In this document: positions 26,723-34,859 of the stretch, one piece after another | Layout: each line of letters begins with the position of its first letter | Numbering within the stretch: position 1 is the stretch's first letter | From: Ancylobacter polymorphus | Lineage (GTDB): Bacteria; Pseudomonadota; Alphaproteobacteria; Rhizobiales; Xanthobacteraceae | Assembly (NCBI RefSeq): GCF_030813495.1 | Contig: NZ_JAUSUI010000005.1 | Location: 310,001 to 374,000, forward strand | Direction of reading: 5' to 3' | Length of the DNA stretch: 64,000 bases | The notes under the pieces: generated by a model | The model's input: only the letters and a program-made list of their open reading frames with translations | What the model was told of the DNA's origin: nothing | Database searches by the model: none | Made by a program: the position numbers and the translations under genes

Positions 26723-26753
26723 AGCCCCGCTGTCCTCGATGGCGGGGCTTTTC
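26723..26753 (+). terminator. Rho-independent terminator after the rhodanese gene
   Basis: AGCCCCGC (26723-26730) pairs with GCGGGGCT (26742-26749) around an 11-base loop, followed by TTTT-type sequence. It lies 45 bp after the rhodanese stop codon. Confidence 0.8.
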
Positions 26754-26805
26754 CGTGCCGGCCTGGATGGCACGCAGCGTCGGGAACGCCCGTCCCCGCG
26801 CAACG

Positions 26806-26833
26806 AAAAAGGGCGGGTTCGCACCCGCCCTTT
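26806..26833 (-). terminator. Rho-independent terminator after tctA
   Basis: On the minus strand AAAGGGCGGGT pairs with ACCCGCCCTTT around a four-base loop and runs into TTTTT. It lies 27 bp after the tctA stop and closes the tctCBA operon. With the previous terminator it separates two convergent units. Confidence 0.82.
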
Positions 26834-26859
26834 CGGCCGTCGTGGAAGAACGGGCCCCC

Positions 26860-28434
26860 TCAGCCCTTGCTGGGCGTCGTGTGGGCGGCGTGGGCGGCGG
26901 CCTCGTCGCGCAGCTTCTCCATGGCCAGCGCCTCCGCCGCTTCCGCCCGGTTCTGCTTGCGCTTGCCCCAGGCAGTCATGGCGAGAGAGGCGAACATGAC
27001 AGCGAAGATCGCCATCGCCCCGGGCCGCTCCAGAATGTAAAGCGGATTGCCGCCGGAGAGCTGGTAGGAGCGCAGGAACTCGGTCTCCAGCATGCGCCCG
27101 AGCAGAATGCCCACCACTACCGCCGAGACCGGGTACTGGTAGCGGTTGAGCGCATAGCCGAGCAGGGCGAAGACGAACAGCGTGATCGGGCCGGCCGCCT
27201 CGCCGGTCACCGCGAAGGTGCCGAGCGTGGCGATGACGAGGATCGCCGGCAGCACGTAGCGGGTCCGCACCTTCATGATGTTGGAGGCGACATAGATGAA
27301 GCCGATGCCCACCGCCAGCAGCACGATGGCCTGGACGATGTTGTTGAGGATGATGGCGTAGACCATCGGCTTCTGCGTTTCGATGAAGCTCGGACCGGGC
27401 ACGATGTTGTGCATCATGAAGGCCGCGATCAGGATCGCCGTCGCGCCGCCGCCGGGAATGCCGAGCGCCAGCATGGTGGCCATGGAGCCGCCCTCGCCGC
27501 TCGCCACGGCCGATTCCGCCGCGATCACGCCCTTGGGGTTGCCCTTGCCGAACGTCGCGCTGTCCTTGGCGGTGCGCTTGGTCTCGGCATAGGCGATGAG
27601 ATTGCCGATGGACGAGCCGACCCCCGGAACGGCGCCGATGATGATGCCGATGATCGAGCCGCGCAGCAGCACGCCGGGATATTTCATCGTGCCCCAGCAG
27701 CCCTTGAGGATCTTGCGCAGGCTGACCTCGCGCGAGCCCTCGGCCTCGATGATGTAGTCACGGCTGGCGAGGCTCAGCAGCTGGCTCGCCGCCAGCAGGC
27801 CGATCATCGCCGGGATCGGCGCGATGCCGTCGAGCAGCACCGGCAGGCCCAGCGTGCCACGGGTGAAGCCGGCGGTGTTCATGCCGACCGTGCCAAGCAG
27901 GATGCCGAGCGCGGCGGCGAGCAGGCCGCGGCTGATATAGGCGGAACCGAGCGAGCCCAGCAGCATCATGCCCCAGATCGCCACCGCGAACATCTCCACC
28001 GGCCCGATGCGCAAGACGATATCCGCCAGCGGCTCGATGACGAGCAGCAGCAGCACATAGCCGGCGATGCCGCACAAAGTGGAGGCGAACAGCGCATAGC
28101 CCAGCGCCTCATTGTGCTCGCCCTTCTGCGACATGGCATAGCCGTCGAAGGTGGTGGCGAAGGACGATGGGGAGCCCGGTATGTTCATCAATATCGCCGG
28201 CACCGAGCCGCCGAACCCCGCCCCGGTATAGACCGAGGTGAGGAAGACGATGGCCGAGAAGAAATCCATGTAGAGCGACATGGGCAGCACGATCGCCATG
28301 GCCATGGTGATCGAAATGCCGGGAATGGCGCTGAAGACGAGGCCGACGATCAGGCCGGGGACGATCCACCCCCAGGACCCGGCCGATGTGAACATGATGC
28401 CGAGGGCATCATTGAAGGCGGAAAAGTCGATCAT
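26860..28434 (-). CDS. tctA: Tripartite tricarboxylate transporter, large permease TctA
   Basis: 524 residues with about twelve hydrophobic helices. Typical TctA phrases are GLIVGLVFSAIPGISITMAMAI near 24-45, PGSPSSFATTFDGYAM, GVGSSIGNLIAYAETKR and ALGIPGGGATAILIAAFMMH. It is the large inner-membrane subunit of a TTT importer, which with TctB and TctC takes up carboxylic acids such as citrate, tartrate or aromatic acids. It starts ten bases after tctB. The substrate here is presumed to be the acid degraded by the divergent genes at 30499-41514. Confidence 0.93.
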   Translation of the reverse strand: MIDFSAFNDALGIMFTSAGSWGWIVPGLIVGLVFSAIPGISITMAMAIVLPMSLYMDFFSAIVFLTSVYTGAGFGGSVPAILMNIPGSPSSFATTFDGYAMSQKGEHNEALGYALFASTLCGIAGYVLLLLVIEPLADIVLRIGPVEMFAVAIWGMMLLGSLGSAYISRGLLAAALGILLGTVGMNTAGFTRGTLGLPVLLDGIAPIPAMIGLLAASQLLSLASRDYIIEAEGSREVSLRKILKGCWGTMKYPGVLLRGSIIGIIIGAVPGVGSSIGNLIAYAETKRTAKDSATFGKGNPKGVIAAESAVASGEGGSMATMLALGIPGGGATAILIAAFMMHNIVPGPSFIETQKPMVYAIILNNIVQAIVLLAVGIGFIYVASNIMKVRTRYVLPAILVIATLGTFAVTGEAAGPITLFVFALLGYALNRYQYPVSAVVVGILLGRMLETEFLRSYQLSGGNPLYILERPGAMAIFAVMFASLAMTAWGKRKQNRAEAAEALAMEKLRDEAAAHAAHTTPSKG

Positions 28435-28444
28435 CGCGCGCGCC

Positions 28445-28945
28445 TCACAGCAGGGTGGTCGGCATGGGATAGGAGATGAGCGCGCGGAAGCCGTAGATCG
28501 TGACCAGCGTCACCACGAGCGAGAACCCCAGCAGGTGCAGCGGGCGCCGCTCGCCGCAGATCGCCATCGCCGCCGCCGCGAACAGGAAGATCGCGATGTC
28601 GAAGCCGATCACGTCGAGCAGGAAGACCATCAGACCCAGCGACAGGCCGAGCGCGGCCATGCGGATCACATCCGCGCGGTCCGTGGACAGTTTGACCGCG
28701 AAGGGATCGGCCTCGTCCACCGACTTTTCCGCCGCGCGCGCATCCACCTTGTGGAAGCACTGCGGGAGGATGAACAGATACAGCGCCAGGGCGAAGATCG
28801 CCACCGGCTGCACGAGCAAAAGATTGTTGATGCTGAGCGAGACGCTGCGCGCATCGAGAAGATACCAGAAGACCGCCGCCGCGATCAGCGTGATGAGTGC
28901 CAGATGGCCGTAGTCGATGGCGTAAGTTTGCCGACCGATACGCAT
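28445..28945 (-). CDS. tctB: Tripartite tricarboxylate transporter, small permease TctB
   Basis: 166 residues with four hydrophobic helices (LALITLIAAAVFWYLL, LLLVQPVAIFALALYLFIL, ALGLSLGLMVFLLDVIGFDIAIFLFAAAAM, LGFSLVVTLVTIYGF). This is the TctB pattern of four membrane spans with a charged middle loop. It lies between tctC and tctA as in canonical TTT operons. GGGAGAG precedes the ATG. Confidence 0.88.
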   Translation of the reverse strand: MRIGRQTYAIDYGHLALITLIAAAVFWYLLDARSVSLSINNLLLVQPVAIFALALYLFILPQCFHKVDARAAEKSVDEADPFAVKLSTDRADVIRMAALGLSLGLMVFLLDVIGFDIAIFLFAAAAMAICGERRPLHLLGFSLVVTLVTIYGFRALISYPMPTTLL

Positions 28946-29023
28946 CTTACTCTCCCTTCGTCAGAGGAGTGGGAGCGGGGCGGGCCGGAATTCTCTTCCG
29001 CCCGCCCCATGCGGTGCGGCGGC

Positions 29024-30016
29024 CTACTTCAGCAGGTCGACGTATTTCGCCATCTTGGCGGCGTTATCGAGATAGGCCTTGTTGGAGGCTTCCGGCCCGT
29101 ACCAGGTGGTGGCCAGCTCCTGCAGCTTCAGCGTTTCGATCGCCTTCGGATTCTTGCTCGCCTTCTCGACCGCCGCGACGAGGATCTTGTAGATCTCCGG
29201 CTGCTCCTTCGTCAGCTTGGTGGAAACCGCCCAGCCGCGCTGCGAGCCTTCGACGAAGTCGGTCTTCAGCGTCGCGCCGATCAGCGGCGCATCGGGGAAC
29301 CAGTCCACCTTCTCGGCGGCGAAGATGGCGAGCGGACGGATCTTCGACTTCAGCGGCAGGAAGCCCTCGCCGCCGACGAAGCCGACATCGACCTGCGCGC
29401 CGGCGGTGGCATTGCGGGCCGGTCCGCCGCCATCATAGGTGACGATGCGCAGCTTGGAGGGGTCGATGCCTGCCGCCTGGAAGGCCAGCACCATGTTGGC
29501 ATAGTCCGCCGAGGCGGGCTGCACGCCGATGCTGAGGCTGGACGGGTCCTTCTTCAGTTTCTCGATCACCTCGGCGAAGGTCTTCACCGGCCCGCCGGAG
29601 GAGGTCGCCGCCAGCGTGTAGTCACGCGACGGCAGGTTGATCATGGTGAAATCTTCCACCTTGTACGGCGCGTTCTGCAGCAGCACGGTCAGCGGAATAT
29701 AGGGCGCGGCCGAGGTGCACAGGATCGAGTAGCCGTCGGCCGGCTGGTTCAGCGCGTAGGAATTGCCGAGCTGCGTGCCGGCGCCGGGCTTGTTGACGAT
29801 GACGAGCGGCTGGCCGAGCTCCTGCTCCAGATAGGGCATGAAGGCGCGGGACAGGCGGTCATTGTAGCCGCCGGTGGCGAAGGGCACGATCACGTTGATC
29901 GGACGCGAGGGATAGGTCGCGGCGCGCAGGATGGACGGCATGGCGACCATACCGGAGGCGACGGCAACGCCGCCGGCCGAAATCTTGAACAGGTCTCTGC
30001 GTGTGAAATGGGTCAT
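29024..30016 (-). CDS. tctC: TctC/Bug-family periplasmic carboxylate-binding protein
   Basis: 330 residues. The N-terminus THFTRRDLFKISAGGVAVASG is a twin-arginine signal, so export is by Tat rather than Sec. The mature part begins YPSRPINVIVPFATGGYNDRLSRA, the usual Bug-protein start, followed by VIVNKPGAGTQLGNSYALNQPADGY. Bug proteins bind di- or tricarboxylates through water-mediated contacts. GGGAGGA lies four bases before ATG 30016. It is the first gene of tctCBA and diverges from the abrB-led operon across a shared control region. Confidence 0.92.
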   Translation of the reverse strand: MTHFTRRDLFKISAGGVAVASGMVAMPSILRAATYPSRPINVIVPFATGGYNDRLSRAFMPYLEQELGQPLVIVNKPGAGTQLGNSYALNQPADGYSILCTSAAPYIPLTVLLQNAPYKVEDFTMINLPSRDYTLAATSSGGPVKTFAEVIEKLKKDPSSLSIGVQPASADYANMVLAFQAAGIDPSKLRIVTYDGGGPARNATAGAQVDVGFVGGEGFLPLKSKIRPLAIFAAEKVDWFPDAPLIGATLKTDFVEGSQRGWAVSTKLTKEQPEIYKILVAAVEKASKNPKAIETLKLQELATTWYGPEASNKAYLDNAAKMAKYVDLLK

Positions 30017-30116
30017 GTTTTCCTCCCGCCGTTCCATCTGGATGCGTTCGGCCGGCGAGCCATGAGCGGGCCGACCCGTGTGGATTAGGCGGGGGGAAGA
30101 CTGTCCCGCCTCCCGT

Positions 30117-30131
30117 CAACTGTCAACAGAT
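30117..30131 (-). promoter_or_regulatory. GntR-type operator/promoter of tctCBA
   Basis: Minus-strand ATCTGTTGACAGTTG contains TTGACA as a possible -35 and shares 12 bases with the sites at 24103 and 38882. It lies 100 bp upstream of tctC. The 179 bp up to the divergent site at 30296 shows no gene. Confidence 0.6.
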
Positions 30132-30295
30132 TTGCGGCGAACTTTCCCTTCCCCGCCCGGGCGCAAGGGGCGAGGCACTCCGGCACGGGTCGGCGTCCTG
30201 CGGTAGCATGGCGTCCCTCCACCCTTGAAAACGCTGGGGAGCGCAGCCCGGGCGCTGCCATCCGCGCCCCATAGCAACGGGCAAGCGCGACGCGC

Positions 30296-30309
30296 ATCTG
30301 TTGACAGTT
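30296..30309 (+). promoter_or_regulatory. GntR-type operator/promoter of the abrB-led operon
   Basis: ATCTGTTGACAGTT matches the divergent tct site in all 14 bases. TTGACA at 30302-30307 could be the -35. The first translated frame starts at 30407, so the leader would be about 70 nt. Confidence 0.6.
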
Positions 30310-30406
30310 TTCATTCTCGGTGTCTCTATCGCCCCATGCCCTGCCGACGGCCCGCGCCGCTGCGAGACAGGCGTCAATAACCGCCGCGCCAAACTGGGAG
30401 GCCGCC

Positions 30407-30499
30407 ATGTCCGAACGCCCGCGCCAGAGCCGGAAACCGGCCTCCCACCTTGCCCGAATCATCCCGACCGGCTGCGCGCGGCCCGCCGGGCGCTGCTGA
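30407..30499 (+). CDS. Putative 30-codon upstream open reading frame coupled to abrB-like gene
   Basis: ATG at 30407 is preceded by GGGAGG with five-base spacing, the best ribosome-binding site in this leader. The frame runs 30 codons, is Arg/Pro-rich, and ends in TGA that overlaps the next ATG as TGATG at 30497-30501. The following gene has no ribosome-binding site of its own, so ribosomes probably reach it by termination-reinitiation. The peptide resembles nothing I know. It could also be a by-product of a mis-set start. Confidence 0.45.
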   Translation: MSERPRQSRKPASHLARIIPTGCARPAGRC

Positions 30500-31599
30500 T
30501 GGCGGCAGATTCCAAAGCACCTGCGCCGAGCCCGCGCGCCCCGTGGCGCGTCGCCTGGCTGCGGCTGATCGGGACCTATGCCGTCGCCGCCACTGCGGGC
30601 TATGCCGCCACGCTCCTTCACATCCCCCTGCCCTGGATGCTCGGCCCGCTCTTCGTCTGCGGCCTGTTGAACGTCTCCGGCGTGCCTTTGCAGGCCGGCT
30701 GGCATCTGCGCGAGATCGGACAGGTCATTGTCGGCCTCGCCATCGGCATGCGCTTCACCCCGCATTTGCTGCTGGTGTCGCTGGAACTGCTGCCGGCGAT
30801 GCTGGTGGCGACGCTCTACATCATCCTCGCCACCTTCATCGGCGCGCTCATCATGCGGCCGCTGGCGCGCATCGACCCCACCACCGCCTTCTTCGCCACT
30901 GCCGCCGGCGGGATGGCCGACATGGCGGTGGTGGCGGCGGCGCGGGGCGGCGACACCAATGCCGTCTCCATCGTCCACGCGCTGCGGGTGACGACCGTGG
31001 TCAGCATTGTGCCGTTCATGGTGTTCGCCTTCGGCGAGGCCGGCAACGTCAACACGGTCGATCCCGCCGCCTCGCACGATCTGCTGCTGCTCGGCCTCGG
31101 GCTTGTCATCGCCTATCTCGGCGCGCAGGCGCTGCGCCCGACGATCATCCCGAATCCGTGGCTGCTCGGCTCGCTTCTGCCGAGCGCGGCGCTCGGTGCC
31201 TCCGGTCTGCTCAATGTCGCGGTGCCCGGCATCCTCATCATCGCCGCGCAGATCATGATCGGGGTGTGGCTGAGCATGCGCTTCCGGCGCGACCTGTTCG
31301 TGCGCCTGCCGCGCGTCGCCGCCTCCGGCCTGCTGATCGGCGTCTTGCTGATCGCCGCCGCCGCCGTCGGGGCGGAGGGGCTCTCACTCGCCACCGGCCT
31401 GCCGCTCACCACCAGCTTCCTCGCCCTCGCCCCGGCGGCGATCACCGAAATGGTGCTCACCGCCAAGGCGATGCACGCCGATGCCGAGCTGGTGACCGCC
31501 TTTCACATCGTCCGCATCGCGGTGATCTCGTCGACCATCCTGATCGTCTTCCGCGTCTACCGGTTCGTGCTGAGGAGCCATTATGAATCTGGGGTTTGA
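30499..31599 (+). CDS. AbrB-family integral membrane protein (PF05145)
   Basis: 366 residues with about ten hydrophobic helices. Two internal repeats share the pattern W-L-L-G-S-L-L-P-S-A, for example IPLPWMLGPLFVCGLLNVSG near 43 and IPNPWLLGSLLPSAALGASG near 215. ATAAGGMADMAVVAAARGGD and LAPAAITEMVLTAKAMHADAE are family motifs. The family is misleadingly called AbrB or ammonia monooxygenase regulator; these are membrane proteins of unknown transport role. It heads the catabolic operon and overlaps the SDR gene by 17 bases. A second carboxylate carrier is a reasonable guess. Confidence 0.8.
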   Translation: MAADSKAPAPSPRAPWRVAWLRLIGTYAVAATAGYAATLLHIPLPWMLGPLFVCGLLNVSGVPLQAGWHLREIGQVIVGLAIGMRFTPHLLLVSLELLPAMLVATLYIILATFIGALIMRPLARIDPTTAFFATAAGGMADMAVVAAARGGDTNAVSIVHALRVTTVVSIVPFMVFAFGEAGNVNTVDPAASHDLLLLGLGLVIAYLGAQALRPTIIPNPWLLGSLLPSAALGASGLLNVAVPGILIIAAQIMIGVWLSMRFRRDLFVRLPRVAASGLLIGVLLIAAAAVGAEGLSLATGLPLTTSFLALAPAAITEMVLTAKAMHADAELVTAFHIVRIAVISSTILIVFRVYRFVLRSHYESGV

Positions 31600-32377
31600 C
31601 GGCCGCCGCGCCGTCATCGTCGGCGGCAGCTACGGCATTGGCGAGGCCACCGCCGCGATCCTGCTGCGCGAGGGCGCGCAGGTGATCATCGCCTCGCGCA
31701 GCCGCGACAATCTGGACGCCGCCCGGACCCGTCTCGAAGCGGCCACCGGCCGCGCGCCTGACGTGTTCGTCGCCGATGTGGTGAAGGACGCTGCCGCCGC
31801 CGAGACGCTGATGGGCGAGGTTCGCTCCCGCTGGGGCGCGCTCGACATCCTCGTCAGCGCCGTCGGCGGCAGCGTGCGCGCCGATTTCGACACGCTGAGC
31901 GATGAGGACTGGCTCGCCAGCTACGAATTCAACGTGCTCTCCACCGTCCGCTCCGTGCGCGCCGCCCTGCCCCTGCTCATCGCGGGCGACGCCCCCGCCG
32001 TGGTGACGCTGGGCGCGGCAGCGGCGAAGATGCCCTATGCCCATCAGATCATGACCAATGTGCACAAGGCCGGCCTGCTCGGCCTCGTGAAGACGCTGGC
32101 GCTCGAACTCGGCGAGAAGGGCATCCGCATCAACGCGGTCGGGCCGGGCCGCACCAAGACCGCGCTGTGGATCAACCGCGCCACCAAAATGGCCGCCGAG
32201 CGCGGCGTGCCGGTGGACGCGATCTACGCGGAATTCGCGGAAGAAATCCCGCTGAAGCGCTTCGCCGAGCCGGAGGAGATCGCGGTCATGGTCGCGTGGC
32301 TCGCCAGCCCGCTCGCCAGCTACATCACCGGCCAATCCATCAATGTCGACGGCGGCATCGCGCGCGGCCTCGTTTAA
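31583..32377 (+). CDS. Short-chain dehydrogenase/reductase family protein, divergent active site
   Basis: 264 residues. The Rossmann glycine motif is VGGSYGIGEATA at 13-24, and the C-terminal NVDGGIARG is typical of SDRs. The catalytic centre is abnormal. The position of the Tyr in the usual YxxxK is Thr158 (TNVHK, Lys162 kept), the catalytic Ser region reads TLGAAAAKM, and the NNAG motif is SAVGGS. Tyr152 could substitute only if the loop is shifted. It may be a reductase with altered chemistry or a non-catalytic partner. GAGGAG is five bases before the ATG. Confidence 0.8.
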   Translation: MNLGFDGRRAVIVGGSYGIGEATAAILLREGAQVIIASRSRDNLDAARTRLEAATGRAPDVFVADVVKDAAAAETLMGEVRSRWGALDILVSAVGGSVRADFDTLSDEDWLASYEFNVLSTVRSVRAALPLLIAGDAPAVVTLGAAAAKMPYAHQIMTNVHKAGLLGLVKTLALELGEKGIRINAVGPGRTKTALWINRATKMAAERGVPVDAIYAEFAEEIPLKRFAEPEEIAVMVAWLASPLASYITGQSINVDGGIARGLV

Positions 32378-32388
32378 AGGAGAACAGA

Positions 32389-33756
32389 ATGTCCCACAAA
32401 GACGTCACCCGCCAGCTCGCCGCCTGGATCGTCGGCTGCAAGCTCGCCGACATTCCCGCCTCGGTTCAGGCCGAGGGCGTGCGCACCTTCTTCAACTGGA
32501 TGGGCTGCGCCGTCGGCGGCGCCCGCCACGAGACGGTGGACCGCGCGCTCGCCGGCATCTCCCCCTTCGCCGGCAAGCCGCAGGCGACCGTCCTCGGCCG
32601 CGGCGAGCGGCTGGACGTGCCGAACGCGGCGCTGCTCAACGGCATCTCCTCGCATGTGCTCGATTATGACGACACCCATCTGAAGACCATCATCCACCCC
32701 GCCGGGCCGGTCGCTTCCGCCCTGCTGGCAGCGGCGGAATATCAGCCGATGACCGGCGCGGACTTCCTCAATGCGCTGATCGTCGGCGTCGAGGTGGAAT
32801 GCCGGATCGGCAACAGCGTCTATCCCGCCCATTATGATCGCGGCTGGCACATCACCGGCACCACAGGCGTGTTCGGCGCCGCCGCCGCCGTCGGCCACAT
32901 GCTGAAGCTGGATGAGACCCAGATGACCTGGGCGCTCGGCATCGCCGCGACCCAGGCCTCGGGCCTGCGCGAAATGTTCGGCACCATGTGCAAGAGCCTG
33001 CACCCCGGCGCCGCCGCCCGCAATGGCGCGCTCGCCGCCTTCCTCGCCAAGGCCGGCTTCGACAGTTCGCTGCAGGCGATCGAGGCGCCGCGCGGCTTCG
33101 CCAATGTGCTCTCCACCAAGCAGGATTATAACGAGATCCTCGGCGGGCTGGGCGAGACCTGGGAAGCCGGGCTCAATTCCTACAAGCCCTTCGCCTGCGG
33201 CATCGTCATCCACCCCACCATCGACGGCTGCCAGCAGCTGCGCGAGGAGCTGGGCGACGCAGTGAACAGCATTGCCGCCGTGCGCCTGCGCACCCATCCG
33301 CTGGTGCTGGAACTCACCGGCAAGCGCACGCCGAAGACCGGGCTGGAGACCAAGTTCAGCGTCTTCCACGCCGCCGCCTGCGCCCTGCTGCGCGGCGATG
33401 GTTCGCCCACCGCCTTCACCGACGAGGCGGCCAACGCGCCCGAGATCATCGCCCTGCGCGACAAGGTGGACGCCACCTCCGACACTGCCATCCACGAGGC
33501 CTCGGTGGTGATCGAGGTCGAGTTCGCCGACGGCCGCACGATCGAGAAGATCATCGACCGCGCCATCGGCAGCCACGACAAGCCGCTGAGCAATGAGCAC
33601 CTCGCGCGCAAATTCGCCCACCAGTCGGCGCTGGTCGTCGGCGACGAGGTGACGGAACGGCTCATGGCCCTGTGCTGGCGCCTGCCGGAGCTGACCGACG
33701 CCGGCGAGATCGCCCGCGCCTCGGTGCCGGCCGGCCTGCGCGACGCGGCGGAGTGA
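32389..33756 (+). CDS. MmgE/PrpD family protein (2-methylcitrate dehydratase/cis-aconitate decarboxylase-like)
   Basis: 455 residues. Conserved PrpD-family active-site segments are present: VLDYDDTHLKTIIHPAGP near 87-104, MCKSLHPGAAARNG near 203-216 and CGIVIHPTIDGC near 269. The acidic, His and Lys residues match those used by 2-methylcitrate dehydratase, cis-aconitate decarboxylase and iminodisuccinate epimerase. The reaction here could be dehydration, decarboxylation or epimerisation of a polycarboxylic acid. AAAGGAG lies six bases before ATG 32389. It follows the SDR by 11 bp and overlaps or abuts the next dehydrogenase. Confidence 0.87.
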   Translation: MSHKDVTRQLAAWIVGCKLADIPASVQAEGVRTFFNWMGCAVGGARHETVDRALAGISPFAGKPQATVLGRGERLDVPNAALLNGISSHVLDYDDTHLKTIIHPAGPVASALLAAAEYQPMTGADFLNALIVGVEVECRIGNSVYPAHYDRGWHITGTTGVFGAAAAVGHMLKLDETQMTWALGIAATQASGLREMFGTMCKSLHPGAAARNGALAAFLAKAGFDSSLQAIEAPRGFANVLSTKQDYNEILGGLGETWEAGLNSYKPFACGIVIHPTIDGCQQLREELGDAVNSIAAVRLRTHPLVLELTGKRTPKTGLETKFSVFHAAACALLRGDGSPTAFTDEAANAPEIIALRDKVDATSDTAIHEASVVIEVEFADGRTIEKIIDRAIGSHDKPLSNEHLARKFAHQSALVVGDEVTERLMALCWRLPELTDAGEIARASVPAGLRDAAE

Positions 33757-33761
33757 GAGCC

Positions 33762-34859
33762 GTGACCACGCACGCACCTCTGCGCATCGGCGTTCTCAAT
33801 GGCGACGATATCGGCCATGAGATCGTCCCCGCCGCCCACGCCATCGCCGATGCGGCGGCGCGGGCGAGCGGTCTTGCCATCGACTGGCGCCCCATGCCGC
33901 TCGGCCGCAAGGCGCTGGACGAGCTCGGCCACACCATGCCGCCGGGCACGCTGGAAGCGCTCGGCACGCTCGACGGCTTCATCCTCGGGCCCATCGGCCA
34001 TCAGGCCTATCCGAAGGTGCCGGAAGCGATCAATCCGCACCCGATCCTGCGCAAGAGCTTCGATCTGTTCGCCAATGTGCGCCCCACCCGCTCCTATCCC
34101 GGGCTCGGCTGCCTCTATGACGACATCGACCTCGTCATCGTGCGCGAGAACAATGAGGGCTTCCAGCCGGACCGCAACGTGGTGGCCGGATCGGGCGAGT
34201 TCCGCCCGACGCACGACACCACCATCTCGGTGCGCGTCATCACGCGCGAGGGCAGCCGGAAGGTTGCCCGCGCCGCCTTCGAGATCGCCCGCTCCCGCAA
34301 GAAGCGGCTCACCGTGGTGCACAAGAACACGGTGTTCAAGCTCGGCTGCGGCATGTTCGTGGAAGAGTGCTACGAGGCCGGCAAGGAATTCCCCGATGTC
34401 GCCATCGAGGAAGTCATCGTCGACACCTTCGCGATGAAGCTGGTGCGCGAGCCGCAGCGCTTCGACGTGGTCGTCACGACAAATATGTTCGGTGACATCC
34501 TCACCGACGAGGCGGCCGGTCTCGTCGGCGGGCTCGGCATGGCGCCGGGCCTGTGCATCGGCCGCGGCGAGATTGCCATGGCGCAGGCCACCCACGGCTC
34601 GGCGCCCGACATCGCCGGCAAGGGCCTCGCCAACCCCTATGCGATGATCGAATCCACCCGGATGCTGATCGAGTGGCTCGGCCGCCGGCGCGGCATTCCC
34701 GCCGCCGCCGAGGCCAGCGCGCGCATGAAGGCGGCGATCGAGGCCGCGCTCGCCGACCCCGCCACCCGCACCCCCGACATTCGCGGCACCGGCACCCAGG
34801 CCGACATGACCCGCGCCATTCTTTCCCATCTGGAGACCCGCACCCATGCGCCGGCATAA
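33762..34859 (+). CDS. Isocitrate/isopropylmalate-family dehydrogenase (homoisocitrate-like)
   Basis: 365 residues. The beta-decarboxylating dehydrogenase fold is shown by RIGVLNGDDIGHEIVPA at the start, VRPTRSYPG, DLVIVRENNEGF near 124, VVHKNTVFKLGCGMFVEE near 185 and THGSAPDIAGKGLANPYAM near 278. The HKNTVFK-type segment resembles isocitrate/homoisocitrate enzymes more than tartrate dehydrogenase. It would oxidise and decarboxylate a 2-hydroxy acid with NAD+, Mg2+ or Mn2+. GTG 33762 has GGAG nine bases upstream; GTG 33753, overlapping the PrpD stop, is an alternative. It overlaps the next gene by 14 bases. Confidence 0.85.
   Translation: MTTHAPLRIGVLNGDDIGHEIVPAAHAIADAAARASGLAIDWRPMPLGRKALDELGHTMPPGTLEALGTLDGFILGPIGHQAYPKVPEAINPHPILRKSFDLFANVRPTRSYPGLGCLYDDIDLVIVRENNEGFQPDRNVVAGSGEFRPTHDTTISVRVITREGSRKVARAAFEIARSRKKRLTVVHKNTVFKLGCGMFVEECYEAGKEFPDVAIEEVIVDTFAMKLVREPQRFDVVVTTNMFGDILTDEAAGLVGGLGMAPGLCIGRGEIAMAQATHGSAPDIAGKGLANPYAMIESTRMLIEWLGRRRGIPAAAEASARMKAAIEAALADPATRTPDIRGTGTQADMTRAILSHLETRTHAPA

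Noticed and set aside
30407-30501. Idea that the upstream frame and the AbrB-type gene are one gene split by a frameshift
   Set aside because: The membrane protein looks complete from ATG 30499 and the leader frame has no similarity to an N-terminal extension, so coupling is simpler.
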